A stretch of DNA of 64,000 nucleotides from AP-15 sp963700185 (GTDB lineage Bacteria > Pseudomonadota > Alphaproteobacteria > ATCC43930 > CGMCC-115725), in assembly GCA_963700185.1 (NCBI GenBank), contig CAVOWP010000015.1, forward strand, positions 62,001 through 126,000, written 5' to 3'. The notes under the pieces are model-generated. The model searched no databases and was not told where the DNA came from. It saw only the letters and a program-made list of their open reading frames with translations. Within the stretch, counting starts at the first letter, position 1. Every line of letters begins with the position of its first letter. The translations under genes and the position numbers were made by a program. Positions 1 through 8,828 of this stretch are shown one piece after another.

Positions 1-619
1 GTGGCGTCAGGGCCGGCTTCCACTCGGCGAGCAGCTCGAAAAGTGCCGGGCGGGTCAGCAGTCGCTCTGGCAGCAGGATCTCACCCGGCATGAGGCGGGC
101 GAGATCGCCGGCGAGGGTCGGCTCGCTGGTCGGCATCAGCGCGAAGTCGCCGGTCGACAAATCGAGCCAGGCGAGCCCCATCGCGCCCCCCGCCTCGGCG
201 ATACCGGCGAGATAATTGTGCCGGCGCGCATCGAGGAGACCCTCCTCGGTGAGGGTGCCGGCGGTCACGACGCGGGTGACCGCCCGCCGCACCGGTCCCT
301 TGCCACCGCGCCGCCGCGCCTCGGCAGGATCCTCGATCTGGTCGCAGATCGCGACCTTGAACCCGGCGCGGATCAGCCGCGCGAGATAGGTTTCGGCGGT
401 GTGGACCGGGACGCCGCACATCGGGATGTCAGCCCCCTCGTGCCGGCCGCGCTTGGTCAGCGCGATGTCGAGCGCCCTTGCCGCGGCGACCGCGTCGTCG
501 AAAAACAGCTCGAAAAAATCCCCCATCCGGAAGAACAACAGGCAGCTGGGGTTCGCTTCCTTGATCTCCAGATACTGGGCCATCACCGGCGAGGGCGCCG
601 GAGGGGAATATTCGTTCAT
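1..619 (-). CDS. mutS: DNA mismatch repair protein MutS, N-terminal part (cut by window edge)
   Basis: MutS binds mismatches and small loops and recruits MutL in post-replicative repair. Reading leftwards from an ATG at 619, the first 206 residues match the MutS mismatch-recognition domain. The motif GDFFELF lies at about residues 33-39, so Phe35 and Glu37 correspond to the Phe-x-Glu pair that wedges into the mismatch in E. coli MutS. The following region (IPMCGVPVH, then YLARLIRAGFKVAICDQ) is the usual connector to domain II. The connector, lever, clamp and ATPase domains lie outside the window. No frameshift is seen in this part. The gene is divergent from the small membrane-protein gene at 692. 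Confidence 0.95.
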   Translation of the reverse strand, partial: MNEYSPPAPSPVMAQYLEIKEANPSCLLFFRMGDFFELFFDDAVAAARALDIALTKRGRHEGADIPMCGVPVHTAETYLARLIRAGFKVAICDQIEDPAEARRRGGKGPVRRAVTRVVTAGTLTEEGLLDARRHNYLAGIAEAGGAMGLAWLDLSTGDFALMPTSEPTLAGDLARLMPGEILLPERLLTRPALFELLAEWKPALTP

Positions 620-691
620 CGGCGAGGGGCGACGCTTGCGGGTGTTTGACGGTAGCATGGGGAGCGCCCGAGCACGAAAGAGAGGATCGGC

Positions 692-1216
692 ATGGCCGAG
701 AGTTCGCCGTCTTTTCCGGTCATTCGCGAGGCGGTCGCCTCGTTTCCCGACCGCGAGCACTTCCACCCCGCCGTTGCGAACCTGCTCGCTGCCGGGTTCG
801 ACACGGCCGATCTTTCGGTGTTGGCCTCGCACGATTCGCTGGCCGCCGCTGGCGAGCCTCCCGCACGCGAGCCGAAACTGCTGCCGGCCGGTCTCGCCGA
901 CGAGATCAAATACATTGCGCCCTTGACTGTCGCCGGCATCATCCTGCTGTCGGGCGGGCCGATCGCCGCGACGGTCGCCGCGCTCGTCGGCGCCGGTCTC
1001 GGCGGCGCGGCCCTGAAGGAGCTGTTCGACGATTACACTGCGCCGCGCCACGCCGAGGATTTCCAGGCGGCGCTGCATGCCGGGGCAGCGCTCTTATGGG
1101 TGCGCTGCGAGGATTCGGAGCGCGAACTGACGGCGACGCGCATTCTCGAACAAGCGGGCGGCCGGCATGTGCATGTCCACGGTCGCCCGGCGCAGACTGC
1201 GGGGCGCGGCGCCTAA
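692..1216 (+). CDS. Small membrane protein with glycine-rich hydrophobic segment
   Basis: A 174-residue protein starts at an ATG preceded by a purine-rich GAGAGGA about 6 bases upstream. The first 50 residues have an alternating pattern (hydrophobic helix, then GFDTADLSVLA) resembling the fold of general-stress-protein 17M/YflT-like domains. Residues about 75-108 form a long hydrophobic stretch rich in Gly and Ala (GAGLGGAALKE), likely a membrane hairpin with glycine-zipper spacing. The C-terminus is soluble and ends in a His/Val stretch. No enzymatic motif is visible and I do not recognise a specific family. It stands alone between mutS and the dehydrogenase cluster. The codon use looks like that of its neighbours. 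Confidence 0.75.
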   Translation: MAESSPSFPVIREAVASFPDREHFHPAVANLLAAGFDTADLSVLASHDSLAAAGEPPAREPKLLPAGLADEIKYIAPLTVAGIILLSGGPIAATVAALVGAGLGGAALKELFDDYTAPRHAEDFQAALHAGAALLWVRCEDSERELTATRILEQAGGRHVHVHGRPAQTAGRGA

Positions 1217-1372
1217 GCGGGCGCTGGCTCGCGCCATTTCTCGGGTGCGCGGTCTTCTCGACTTTTACGGTAATTAACGCCTATTCATTTGGTTCTGCTC
1301 GAGATGCGGGAACTCGATCGCGAACGCCAGATCGGCGATGGCCTGAAGGCCGCAGATAATGAGGGGAAAGCC

Positions 1373-2179
1373 ATGTCCACGAACTCGGCACCCGTCAGCG
1401 CTTCATTATGCGGTCCCGTAAATCTGAATGTTAGGCAGTCGCCGACCCTGACCAGCCGACGGGCGTTGCTAGCGTCGACCGCGTTGCTGCTGATCACGCG
1501 AGCGGCAAGCGCACGAACCCTGGGGGGCGGCACCGGAATGCCCTGGCGGCCGTTCGCCGGCGATCCTCCCCAGGCGGTCAAGCCGGGGCCATGGGTGTTC
1601 TTGACACCCGAGGAAGGGGCCGCGGTCGAGGCTTTGGTGGATCGGTTGATCCCGCCCGATCCGGAAACCCCTGGCGGCAAGGACTGCGGATGCACCGTCT
1701 TTATCGACCGCCAATTGGCCGGCGCTTACGGCCGCGCCCAAGGCCTCTACATGAGTCCGCCCTTCCTGCAAGCGACGCCGGAGCAGGGTCTGCAGGCGTC
1801 GTCGACACCAGCGCAGCTCTATCGCCGCATGCTCGCAGCGCTCGATGCATTCTGTCGCGCCAACTACGCCGGCAAGACCTATGCGCAGCTTCCGGACGCC
1901 GAGAAGGACCGGATCATTGCGGCAATGGAGAACGGCGCGCTGCAATTGCAGGGGACGAGTGCGACGCCGTTTTTCGAGATATTGCTGCAGGATACGCGCT
2001 ACGGCTTCTTCGCCGACCCGATCTATGGCGGCAACCGCGACATGGCGGCGTGGAAGATGATCGGCTTCCCCGGCGCGCAGTACGACTATCGCGACTGGGT
2101 CGAGCGGCACAATGAGCGCTATCCGCACCCGCCGATCAGCATTGGCAGGCGTAGTGCGTCGTCCCCACTGCAACCGTGA
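1373..2179 (+). CDS. Gluconate 2-dehydrogenase subunit 3 family protein (Tat signal)
   Basis: This 268-residue protein resembles the small gamma subunit (subunit 3) of membrane-bound gluconate/alcohol dehydrogenases, which helps export and anchor the flavoprotein. An upstream in-frame start at 1289 is possible, but the ATG at 1373 has a good ribosome site (GAGGGGAAAG) and places a twin-arginine motif (TSRRALLAS, Arg29-Arg30) before a hydrophobic stretch ending in a plausible AxA cleavage site near residue 47. The mature part carries the family signature FLTPEEGAAVEALVDRLIPPD and a C-terminal DPIYGGNRDMAAWKMIGFPG. It is followed by the dehydrogenase, GMC flavoprotein and cytochrome c genes on the same strand. 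The physiological substrate is not evident. Confidence 0.88.
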   Translation: MSTNSAPVSASLCGPVNLNVRQSPTLTSRRALLASTALLLITRAASARTLGGGTGMPWRPFAGDPPQAVKPGPWVFLTPEEGAAVEALVDRLIPPDPETPGGKDCGCTVFIDRQLAGAYGRAQGLYMSPPFLQATPEQGLQASSTPAQLYRRMLAALDAFCRANYAGKTYAQLPDAEKDRIIAAMENGALQLQGTSATPFFEILLQDTRYGFFADPIYGGNRDMAAWKMIGFPGAQYDYRDWVERHNERYPHPPISIGRRSASSPLQP

Positions 2180-2241
2180 CAGTGCGCCGAACGCGGAGTG
2201 ACCCCTACGGTGTTTCCCCAGAACCTGCAAGGAGAGGTGTT

Positions 2242-3219
2242 ATGGCGAAGCCCGTCCTACTCGTCACCCGCAAGCTGCCCGAGGCGATCGAGGCGCGCGC
2301 CGCCCGCGATTACGATGCCCGCCTAAACCGACAGGACGCGCCCTGGGCGAGGCACGGGGCCGAGATCGCCCGCCGCGCCGGGGAGGCCGGCGCCGCGGGC
2401 ATTCTGGGTGCTCCCGGGGATAGTTTCGATGCCGCGTGCGTCAATACGCTGCCGCCCAGCGTGAAGATCATAGCCACCTTCAGCGTCGGTTACGATCATA
2501 TCGACACCACCGCCGCCAAGGCGCGCGGCATCGTGGTGACGAACACGCCGGAGGTGCTCTCCTTCGCCACGGCCGAGTGCGCCTTCACCCTGATGCTGAT
2601 GGCCGCCCGCCGCGCCGGGGAGGGGGAGCGGATCGTCCGCGCCGGGCAATGGGAAGGCTGGGGGCCCACCCAGCTCCTGGGGGTGACTTTGGAGAGCAAA
2701 AAGCTCGGCATCCTCGGCTTCGGCCGGATCGGGCGGGAACTGGCGGGCATGGCCCGCGGCTTCCGTATGGAAATCCATTACCGCGACCTCAATCGCCTGC
2801 CGCCGGCGCTGGAGCAGGGCGCCATCTATCACGACAGCGACGACGACTTCCTGCGGACCATCGACGTCCTCTCGATGCATATGCCGGGTGGGGAGGAGAC
2901 GCGAAAATGGCTGAATGCGGCGCGGCTAGCCACCATGAGGCGGGGCGCCATCGTGATGAATACCGGTCGCGGGCCCTCGGTCGATGACGAGGCGCTGATT
3001 GCGGCACTGAAATCCGGCCACATCCGAGCCGCCGGGTTGGATGTCTTTGACGGCGAACCGAACGTCAATCCCGGCTATCTCACACTGGAGAATGTCGCGC
3101 TACTGCCGCATCTCGGCAGCGCCACGATCGAGACGCGCAATGCCATGGGGAACCGCGCTTTGGATGATTTGGATGCGGTGCTGCTGAAGGGGACCGACCC
3201 AGTGCATCGCGTGGCTTGA
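2242..3219 (+). CDS. D-isomer-specific 2-hydroxyacid dehydrogenase (glyoxylate/hydroxypyruvate reductase-like)
   Basis: A 325-residue NAD(P)-dependent dehydrogenase that would interconvert 2-oxo and D-2-hydroxy acids in the cytoplasm. The start at 2242 is chosen because AAGGAGAGG lies just upstream; longer in-frame starts lack this. The Rossmann motif LGFGRIGREL is at about residues 157-166. The catalytic triad regions are visible: Arg in NTGRG (about 243), Glu in DGEPNV (about 272) and His in LPHLGSAT (about 290). Its position between the small subunit and the large flavoprotein of a gluconate-dehydrogenase-type complex suggests that it reduces or recycles a 2-keto acid made in the periplasm. 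That link is inferred from neighbourhood only. Confidence 0.92.
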   Translation: MAKPVLLVTRKLPEAIEARAARDYDARLNRQDAPWARHGAEIARRAGEAGAAGILGAPGDSFDAACVNTLPPSVKIIATFSVGYDHIDTTAAKARGIVVTNTPEVLSFATAECAFTLMLMAARRAGEGERIVRAGQWEGWGPTQLLGVTLESKKLGILGFGRIGRELAGMARGFRMEIHYRDLNRLPPALEQGAIYHDSDDDFLRTIDVLSMHMPGGEETRKWLNAARLATMRRGAIVMNTGRGPSVDDEALIAALKSGHIRAAGLDVFDGEPNVNPGYLTLENVALLPHLGSATIETRNAMGNRALDDLDAVLLKGTDPVHRVA

Positions 3220-3339
3220 ACGAGCAATGGCCGGTTGCTTCCGCCGGCCAGCCCCGTCTTTCGGAGAGAACGGCGATAAAGATGGACGACGTGGTCACCG
3301 CCGCAACCGTCACAGCGGCAACGAACAAGGAGTAAGGTG

Positions 3340-5106
3340 ATGGCGACAAAGCTGCCGGCAACCGACATCGTCATTATCGGCCTGGGCTGGACCGGCTCGA
3401 TCATCGCCGAATCGATGACCAAAGCGGGCTTCAATGTGGTCGCGATCGAGCGCGGGCCGTGGCGTGACACCGCTACCGATTTTCCTCCCAGCTATTCGCC
3501 CGACGAGCTGCGCTATGCCGTGCGGCACGATTTGTTCGTGCGGCCGGCGCAGACCACGTTTACCTTTCGTAATAATATGAGTCAGACGGCGCTGCCGATC
3601 CGCACTTGGGGCGCATTTCTGATGCCCAATGGCGTGGGCGGCGCGGGCGTGCATTGGAATGGGCAGACCTGGCGCTTCTTGCCGAGCGACTTCGTCCTGA
3701 AGACGCATCTCACGCAGCGTTACGGCGCGAAATTCCTGCCGGAGGACATGACCATCCAGGACTGGGGCGTTACTTACGACGAGCTCGAGCCGCACTTCGG
3801 CACGTTCGAATATCTGTGCGGCACGTCGGGAACCGCCGGAAACCTCAAAGGACAGAAGCAGCCGTTTGGCAACCCCTTCGAAGGACCGCGATCGCGTCCC
3901 TATCCGACGCCTGCCCAAAGGCAGCCCTATGGGCCGGTGCTGTGGGCCGAAGCGGCGAAAGAGATGGGCTACAGCCCGTTCCCGCAACCCTCCGGCAACC
4001 TCTCCCAAGCCTATACAAACCCGCTCGGCGTCACGCTCGGCCCCTGCACCTATTGCGGCTTCTGCGAGCGGTTCGGCTGCGGCAATTACTCGAAGGCGAG
4101 CCCGCAGACGACGGTCCTGCCTCTATTGATGCGGCGGACAAATTTCGAGGCGCGTACCGAATGCGAGGTCACGCGGATCAACCTCGACAATACCGGCAAG
4201 CGGGCTACCGGCGTCACTTATGCCGATACGCATGGCCGCGAGTGGGAACAGCCGGCCGAGATCGTGTTTCTCTGCGCCTTCCAGATGTTCAATGTGCAGC
4301 TGCTGCTGCTCTCCGGCATTGGCCAGCCCTATGACCCGAACACCGGCAACGGGGTGATCGGCCGGAATTTCTCGTACCAGGTCACGTCCAGCGTAGAGGC
4401 GTTCTTCGACAACAAGATTTTCAACACCTTCATTGCCGCCGGCGCGATCGGCATGTGCATCGACGAGTTCAACGGCGACAATTTCGACCACTCGCCCTAC
4501 GGTTTCGTCGGCGGCGGTTACATGGGAATGGTGCAGACAAACGGGCGCCCGATCGGGACGACCCCGACGCCGCCGGGCACGCCGCAATGGGGTGCCGCGT
4601 GGAAGAAGGCGGTCAAGGACAACTATCTCAGCACGATCCTGCCGGCCGCGCACGGCGGCTGCTACAGCTATCGTGACTGCTGCCTCGATCTGGATCCGAC
4701 CTACAAGGATCGGTTCGGCCGCCCGCTGATGCGGCTGACCTTCGACTTCCACCCGAACGAACTCAAAATGTCGCAATTCCTGACCGACCGGCTCGCCGAA
4801 ATCGTACAGCGGATGGGGCCACGGCAAATGGTCAAACTGCCGCGTACCGGCCACTTCAACATCGTGCCGTACCAAACCACGCATACCTGCGGCGGCGCGA
4901 TCATGGGCACCGACCCGAAGACCAGCGCCGTCAACCGCTATCTGCAGAGCTGGGACGTGCACAATCTGTTCGTGACCGGCGCCACCAACTTTCCGCAGAA
5001 TGCCGGCTACAATCCAACCGGCACTATCGGAGCGCTGACTTACTGGTCGCTCGACGCGATCCACAAGCAATACCTGAAAAACCCGGGACCGCTGGTCCAC
5101 GCATGA
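3340..5106 (+). CDS. GMC-family flavoprotein dehydrogenase, large subunit (gluconate 2-dehydrogenase-like)
   Basis: A 588-residue FAD enzyme of the glucose-methanol-choline family. AAGGAG at 3327-3332 favours the ATG at 3340 over an in-frame GTG at 3337. The N-terminus has the dinucleotide motif IIGLGWTGS (about residues 10-18). The C-terminal GMC domain carries HTCGGAIMG (about 517) and FPQNAGYNPTGT (about 550), as in gluconate 2-dehydrogenase flavoproteins. Residues about 234-247 hold PCTYCGFCERFGCG. Related FAD-dependent glucose and fructose dehydrogenases have cysteines here that ligate a 3Fe-4S cluster between FAD and the cytochrome. No signal peptide is seen, so export would depend on the Tat-signal small subunit at 1373. 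Electrons probably pass to the downstream cytochrome c. Confidence 0.93.
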   Translation: MATKLPATDIVIIGLGWTGSIIAESMTKAGFNVVAIERGPWRDTATDFPPSYSPDELRYAVRHDLFVRPAQTTFTFRNNMSQTALPIRTWGAFLMPNGVGGAGVHWNGQTWRFLPSDFVLKTHLTQRYGAKFLPEDMTIQDWGVTYDELEPHFGTFEYLCGTSGTAGNLKGQKQPFGNPFEGPRSRPYPTPAQRQPYGPVLWAEAAKEMGYSPFPQPSGNLSQAYTNPLGVTLGPCTYCGFCERFGCGNYSKASPQTTVLPLLMRRTNFEARTECEVTRINLDNTGKRATGVTYADTHGREWEQPAEIVFLCAFQMFNVQLLLLSGIGQPYDPNTGNGVIGRNFSYQVTSSVEAFFDNKIFNTFIAAGAIGMCIDEFNGDNFDHSPYGFVGGGYMGMVQTNGRPIGTTPTPPGTPQWGAAWKKAVKDNYLSTILPAAHGGCYSYRDCCLDLDPTYKDRFGRPLMRLTFDFHPNELKMSQFLTDRLAEIVQRMGPRQMVKLPRTGHFNIVPYQTTHTCGGAIMGTDPKTSAVNRYLQSWDVHNLFVTGATNFPQNAGYNPTGTIGALTYWSLDAIHKQYLKNPGPLVHA

Positions 5107-5145
5107 GAGCCTGTATAGGAATTTGAATTGCACTGGAGGAATGCC

Positions 5146-5258
5146 GTGCGTCCTTCGAGACGGCCGTTTCGCGGCCTCCTCAGGATGAGGAATGTTCTTG
5201 GTGCGATAAAGAAATACCTCATGCTGAGGAGCGCCCAGGGGGCGCGTCTCGAAGCACG
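5146..5258. repeat. Long imperfect palindromic repeat in cytochrome c leader
   Basis: Two arms, 5146-5190 and about 5216-5258, form an imperfect inverted repeat. The outer parts CTTCGAGACG and CGTCTCGAAG and the inner parts CCTCAGGATGAGG and CCTCATGCTGAGG pair with each other. This looks like the intergenic palindromes common in Bradyrhizobium-like genomes. It sits directly upstream of the signal-peptide ATG of the cytochrome. Confidence 0.8.
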
Positions 5259-5268
5259 CACCACCGCA

Positions 5269-6507
5269 ATGCGGCTCCTCCTTGCCGCTGCGCTGCTCCT
5301 GATCGGCGATGCGGCGGTGCGCGCGCAGGATCCGGACAAGCAGGCGTTCGAGGTGATCGAGCACGGCCGCTACATGGCAACGGCCGCCGACTGCACCGCC
5401 TGCCACACCGCGAAGGGCGGCCAACCCTTCGCCGGCGGCGGCGCCCTCGAAACGCCGTTCGGCATCCTGCTTGCCCCGAACATCACGCCGGATCTGACAA
5501 CCGGGATCGGAGGCTGGACCGACGACCAATTTGTCGATGCAGTGCAAAACGGCATCGGGCACAGCGGCGACCATCTCTATCCGGCGATGCCCTACCCCTA
5601 CTACACAAAGATGACGCGGGGGGACGTCATCGCGATCCGCGCCTATCTGGATACGGTGCAACCCGTCCGCAATGAGGTACATTCGAACCAGCTGCCGTTT
5701 CCGTTCGACCAGCGAGAAGCCATGATCGGCTGGAACGCGCTTTATTTCAGACCGGGCGAGTTCAAGCCCGACCCCGGCAAACCGGCGGAATGGAACCGCG
5801 GCGCTTATCTCGTCGAGGGTGCTGAGCACTGCGGCTTGTGCCACACGCCGAAGAACGCGATGGGCGGCGACGAGAACGGCCGCGCGATGCAGGGCTCGGT
5901 GCTGCAGAACTGGTACGCGCCGGACATAACCGGGAACCCCCGCCTCGGCGTCGGCGACTGGACCGTCGACGACATTGCGCTCTACCTCAAAACCGGGCGT
6001 AACAGCTATGATATTGGCTCCGGACCAATGGCAGATGCCATCACCCACTCCACCTCGCATCTGACCGATGCCGATCTGCGCGCGATCGCCGTTTACCTGA
6101 AGGACCTGCCACCCGGCGGCAGCGAACCGACGCAGCCAGTCTCTGCGCAGGATCCTGCGATGCAGCAGGGGCAGGCGATCTACAATAATCAGTGTGCCGC
6201 CTGCCACACGGTGGCAGGCGTAGGGATTGTGGGGATCTTTCCTCGCCTTGCCGGGGGGCCGCTCGTGCAACAGGCACAGGCCACCAGCCTTATCCGCGTT
6301 GTTCTGGAAGGCTCGCGCGCCGTCGCCACCGACGGCGCTCCGACCGGTCCGGCAATGCCGTCCCTCGCCTGGCGGCTGTCCGATGCCGAGGTGGCGGCAG
6401 TGGTCACATACATCCGCAATGCATGGGGTAATGCCGCGCCTGCCGTTTCCGCCAGCGAAGTTGGCAAGATGCGGCAGACGCTGCATGGCCCGGCGCAAGC
6501 GCCTTAG
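5269..6507 (+). CDS. Triheme cytochrome c subunit of membrane dehydrogenase
   Basis: A 412-residue exported cytochrome c. The start at 5269 is set by the signal peptide MRLLLAAALLLIGD followed by an AxA-like site; the open frame extends upstream only through a palindromic repeat. Three haem-binding CxxCH motifs are present: CTACH (residues 42-46), CGLCH (188-192) and CAACH (309-313). This matches the membrane-bound cytochrome subunits of gluconate, sorbitol and alcohol dehydrogenases, which carry electrons from the flavoprotein to ubiquinone or a terminal oxidase. No C-terminal membrane helix is obvious. No Shine-Dalgarno sequence lies immediately before 5269, because the repeat occupies the leader; GGAGG at 5135-5139 serves an out-of-frame ATG at 5141. 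Expression may therefore depend on coupling with the upstream gene. Confidence 0.92.
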   Translation: MRLLLAAALLLIGDAAVRAQDPDKQAFEVIEHGRYMATAADCTACHTAKGGQPFAGGGALETPFGILLAPNITPDLTTGIGGWTDDQFVDAVQNGIGHSGDHLYPAMPYPYYTKMTRGDVIAIRAYLDTVQPVRNEVHSNQLPFPFDQREAMIGWNALYFRPGEFKPDPGKPAEWNRGAYLVEGAEHCGLCHTPKNAMGGDENGRAMQGSVLQNWYAPDITGNPRLGVGDWTVDDIALYLKTGRNSYDIGSGPMADAITHSTSHLTDADLRAIAVYLKDLPPGGSEPTQPVSAQDPAMQQGQAIYNNQCAACHTVAGVGIVGIFPRLAGGPLVQQAQATSLIRVVLEGSRAVATDGAPTGPAMPSLAWRLSDAEVAAVVTYIRNAWGNAAPAVSASEVGKMRQTLHGPAQAP

Positions 6508-6527
6508 CCGCGAACGGAGTGCAGTGC

Positions 6528-6818
6528 ATGACCAAAGCCATTGTTATTGCGACAGCGATTCTGGCCGCTGCGGCGATGTCCGCCTTCGCGCAAGGCGGCG
6601 CACCGCAGGGTGCGCAGCATCCGACGGTCATCGGACAGACCGGCACGATGTACGACGGCAACAACGCCAACCTGCAATTACCGCCAGAACAGAACGCGTA
6701 CTGGGCGCAGTTATGGGCCGGACCAGGCGCGGCCGGAAATTCCGCCCCCGCCTCGGCGGTCGGCGCCGGGGCTGCAGGTCCCTCGCTCGGCGGTGCTCAG
6801 ACTGGAGGTCAGCATTGA
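6528..6818 (+). CDS. Small secreted Gly/Ala/Pro-rich protein
   Basis: A 96-residue product starting at ATG 6528, 20 bases after the cytochrome stop and probably cotranscribed with it. Residues 1-21 form a clear signal peptide ending in SAFAQ. The mature part has a short ordered-looking stretch (TVIGQTGTMYDGNNANLQL), then a low-complexity Ala/Gly tail. I do not recognise a family. Its place at the end of the dehydrogenase cluster suggests a periplasmic accessory role, but nothing in the sequence shows one. Confidence 0.65.
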   Translation: MTKAIVIATAILAAAAMSAFAQGGAPQGAQHPTVIGQTGTMYDGNNANLQLPPEQNAYWAQLWAGPGAAGNSAPASAVGAGAAGPSLGGAQTGGQH

Positions 6819-7331
6819 TCACCTCGCGTTAGCGAGCGCCCCAGAGAATTGCTCACCAAGGGCCAAAACTGTTGCGGTCGTGGTCAGCACATTGGTGACC
6901 GCAGGGAGTTGCTGGGCGGTGGTCTTCATTTGCGCTGCCAGCGTGTTCAGGGCGGCGGCCGCCGCAATGACCTCGGGTAGAGCGAGAACCGCATCGGTGG
7001 CCGCGGTTTCGATGGCGTCGCGCTGGTTCGTCAGATCATCAAGCCGTTGGTTAAGCGCAGCTTCGTCTGGGCTGGTGGCGAGCTCGATTTTATTGGCGAC
7101 TGCGTCGATGGAGGATTTCAATGCGGCAAGCGCGGTGTCGCGGGCATTGCGAATCTGATCGATGATGGATGGTTGGTTCAGACGGCGATAATCGAGATCC
7201 TGTCCGACCAGCCACAAGACTGCATTGGTCGCACCCGGGGTACCTGCCTGCCCGTTCAGATGGCTCGTCGCGGTAGGCAGAAGTATCGAGGCGGCGGCGC
7301 CGGTCGTGTTATCCTGCGAAGTCTCGGTCAT
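6819..7331 (-). CDS. Conserved-looking hypothetical protein, alpha-helical
   Basis: A 170-residue protein read leftwards from ATG 7331, with AGCGGA just upstream. It has no signal peptide. Residues about 60-165 are helix-forming, rich in Ala, Leu, Thr, Asp and Gln with heptad-like spacing, for example RLDDLTNQRDAIETAATDAV, suggesting a coiled coil. It converges tail-to-tail with the secreted-protein gene ending at 6818 and is divergent from the substrate-binding protein gene at 7419. Function unknown. Confidence 0.6.
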   Translation of the reverse strand: MTETSQDNTTGAAASILLPTATSHLNGQAGTPGATNAVLWLVGQDLDYRRLNQPSIIDQIRNARDTALAALKSSIDAVANKIELATSPDEAALNQRLDDLTNQRDAIETAATDAVLALPEVIAAAAALNTLAAQMKTTAQQLPAVTNVLTTTATVLALGEQFSGALANAR

Positions 7332-7418
7332 TCCGCTTTATGCGTTCAACGCACCGCAGACGAGGCATCGAGTGAGGCGCGGAGAGCTGATCCCGTTCCG
7401 CGGGCCGATTATCGCCAT

Positions 7419-8411
7419 ATGCATGGCGCGAGCCGTCAAGTGAGGCGGCGCGACTTGCTGTTGCTCGCCGCCGGCACGGCGATGACCCGGAACCGGGTCT
7501 TGGCCGAGACCAATACTCCGCGCATCGGCTTTGTCCAGGTGGGCTTGCGGCAGGACAACCAGGGCTGGCTCGACGCATTCCGCGAAAATTTCGCCGCGCT
7601 CGGCTGGACTGACGGCGGCAACATCACGATTGTCGACCGCTGGGCCGAGGAGCGCGCCGAGCAGTTGCCCGGCATCGTCAAGGAGCTGATCGGCTCCGGC
7701 GTCGCCATCCTGGTCACCGGCGGGACGCCGGCCACGCTCGCCGCAACGCGTGCGAGCGCGACGATCCCGATCGTCCTGGTCGGCGTCGACGATCCCGTCG
7801 CCCTCGGCGTCGTGGCGAGCCTGGCGCAACCGCGCGGCAACGTCACGGGCCTTTCTCTGTCTTCGTCCGAGGTGATCGCAAAGCGGTTGCAGCTGCTTCA
7901 GGAACTGGTTCCCGGGCTGCGCCGGGTTGCGGTCATCGTCAGGGAAGATCCTGGCCTGGAACAAAAGCTCCGGGACATCCGCGCCAATGCCGCGCAGATG
8001 AAGATCGAGCCGTTGATGCTCGAGGCGGCGACCGGGACCGCCCTCGAACTCGCCTTCGCGCGGTTGCGCGGCGAGCGCTGCGAGGCCGTCTATGTGGCCT
8101 CCGGCCCGCTGGGCCCGGCCAAACGCGCCCAACTTATCGCGCTCGCCGCGGCATCGCGGCTGCCCGCGATCTACTCCTTCCGCGTCTTCGCGGTCGGCGG
8201 CGGATTGATGTCGTTCGGCGCCGACTACAGCGAGCTGTTCCGCCGCGCCGCCGGCTTCGTCGACAAGATCCTCAAGGGGGCAAAACCGGCCGACCTGCCG
8301 GTCGAGCCGCCGCGCAAATTCGATCTGACCATCAACCTCAAAACCGCCAGCGCGCTCGGCCTGACGATCCCGCCCACTATCCTCGCCCGCGCCGACGAGG
8401 TCATCGAATGA
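7419..8411 (+). CDS. ABC transporter substrate-binding protein (ABC_sub_bind family)
   Basis: A 330-residue protein of the type-1 periplasmic-binding fold found in many copies in Bradyrhizobium-like genomes (family PF04392). The N-terminus has RRRDLLLLAAGTAM, a twin-arginine-like export signal. The mature part begins with RIGFVQVG and continues through DAFRENFAALGW, VTGGTPATLAA and IPIVLVGVDDPVALG, all typical of the family. The start could be ATG 7419 or GTG 7440; the signal is in both products. No permease or ATPase gene is adjacent, so it is an orphan binding protein. The ligand cannot be told. Confidence 0.88.
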   Translation: MHGASRQVRRRDLLLLAAGTAMTRNRVLAETNTPRIGFVQVGLRQDNQGWLDAFRENFAALGWTDGGNITIVDRWAEERAEQLPGIVKELIGSGVAILVTGGTPATLAATRASATIPIVLVGVDDPVALGVVASLAQPRGNVTGLSLSSSEVIAKRLQLLQELVPGLRRVAVIVREDPGLEQKLRDIRANAAQMKIEPLMLEAATGTALELAFARLRGERCEAVYVASGPLGPAKRAQLIALAAASRLPAIYSFRVFAVGGGLMSFGADYSELFRRAAGFVDKILKGAKPADLPVEPPRKFDLTINLKTASALGLTIPPTILARADEVIE

Positions 8412-8474
8412 GACGCCACTACTCGGCGCGAGCGTCGCGACAGTCAAGATCGTCTGCACGACCTCGAACTTCGA

Positions 8475-8603
8475 ATGCGCAGCCTTGAAATCGAAATGCG
8501 CGAGATGAAAGGTCGCTTTGGAGCCCTTGAGGCGGGCTTCACTGCATTCGAACAGCGCTATTCGGTGCAGGAAGAGCAGATGAGCCCGATACTGGCCCGC
8601 TGA
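8475..8603 (+). CDS. Possible 42-residue coiled-coil protein or gene remnant
   Basis: A short frame from ATG 8475 to TGA 8603. It encodes charged heptads (SLEIEMREMKGRFGALEAGF), and the same frame is open upstream to 8412 with more coiled-coil residues. It may be a small protein or the tail of a decayed one. No ribosome site is evident, so the call is weak. Confidence 0.3.
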   Translation: MRSLEIEMREMKGRFGALEAGFTAFEQRYSVQEEQMSPILAR

Positions 8604-8828
8604 TCCGCTTCAGGTCATCAACGCTCAGCGGGATTCCCGGGCGTCGGCTCGACCGCCGCAAACGCTGCTCGCGCGCGCCGGTCAGGTCATAGAATAAGGT
8701 TAATCCGCGTCGTCTAGGGCGGTTGAGCCGCGGGCGGATGTCAATCGCGTTACGTATGCGGTATGATCGTCGCGGAATTCGACCTGATTGTCGTCCGATG
8801 CCGGTAGCTCATGCCCACGCGGTGACCG

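Noticed and set aside
4123..6498. Very long open frame (791 codons) on the minus strand across the flavoprotein and cytochrome genes
   Set aside because: Both plus-strand genes show clear family motifs over the same bases. In GC-rich DNA antisense frames often stay open; this one has no domain signal.
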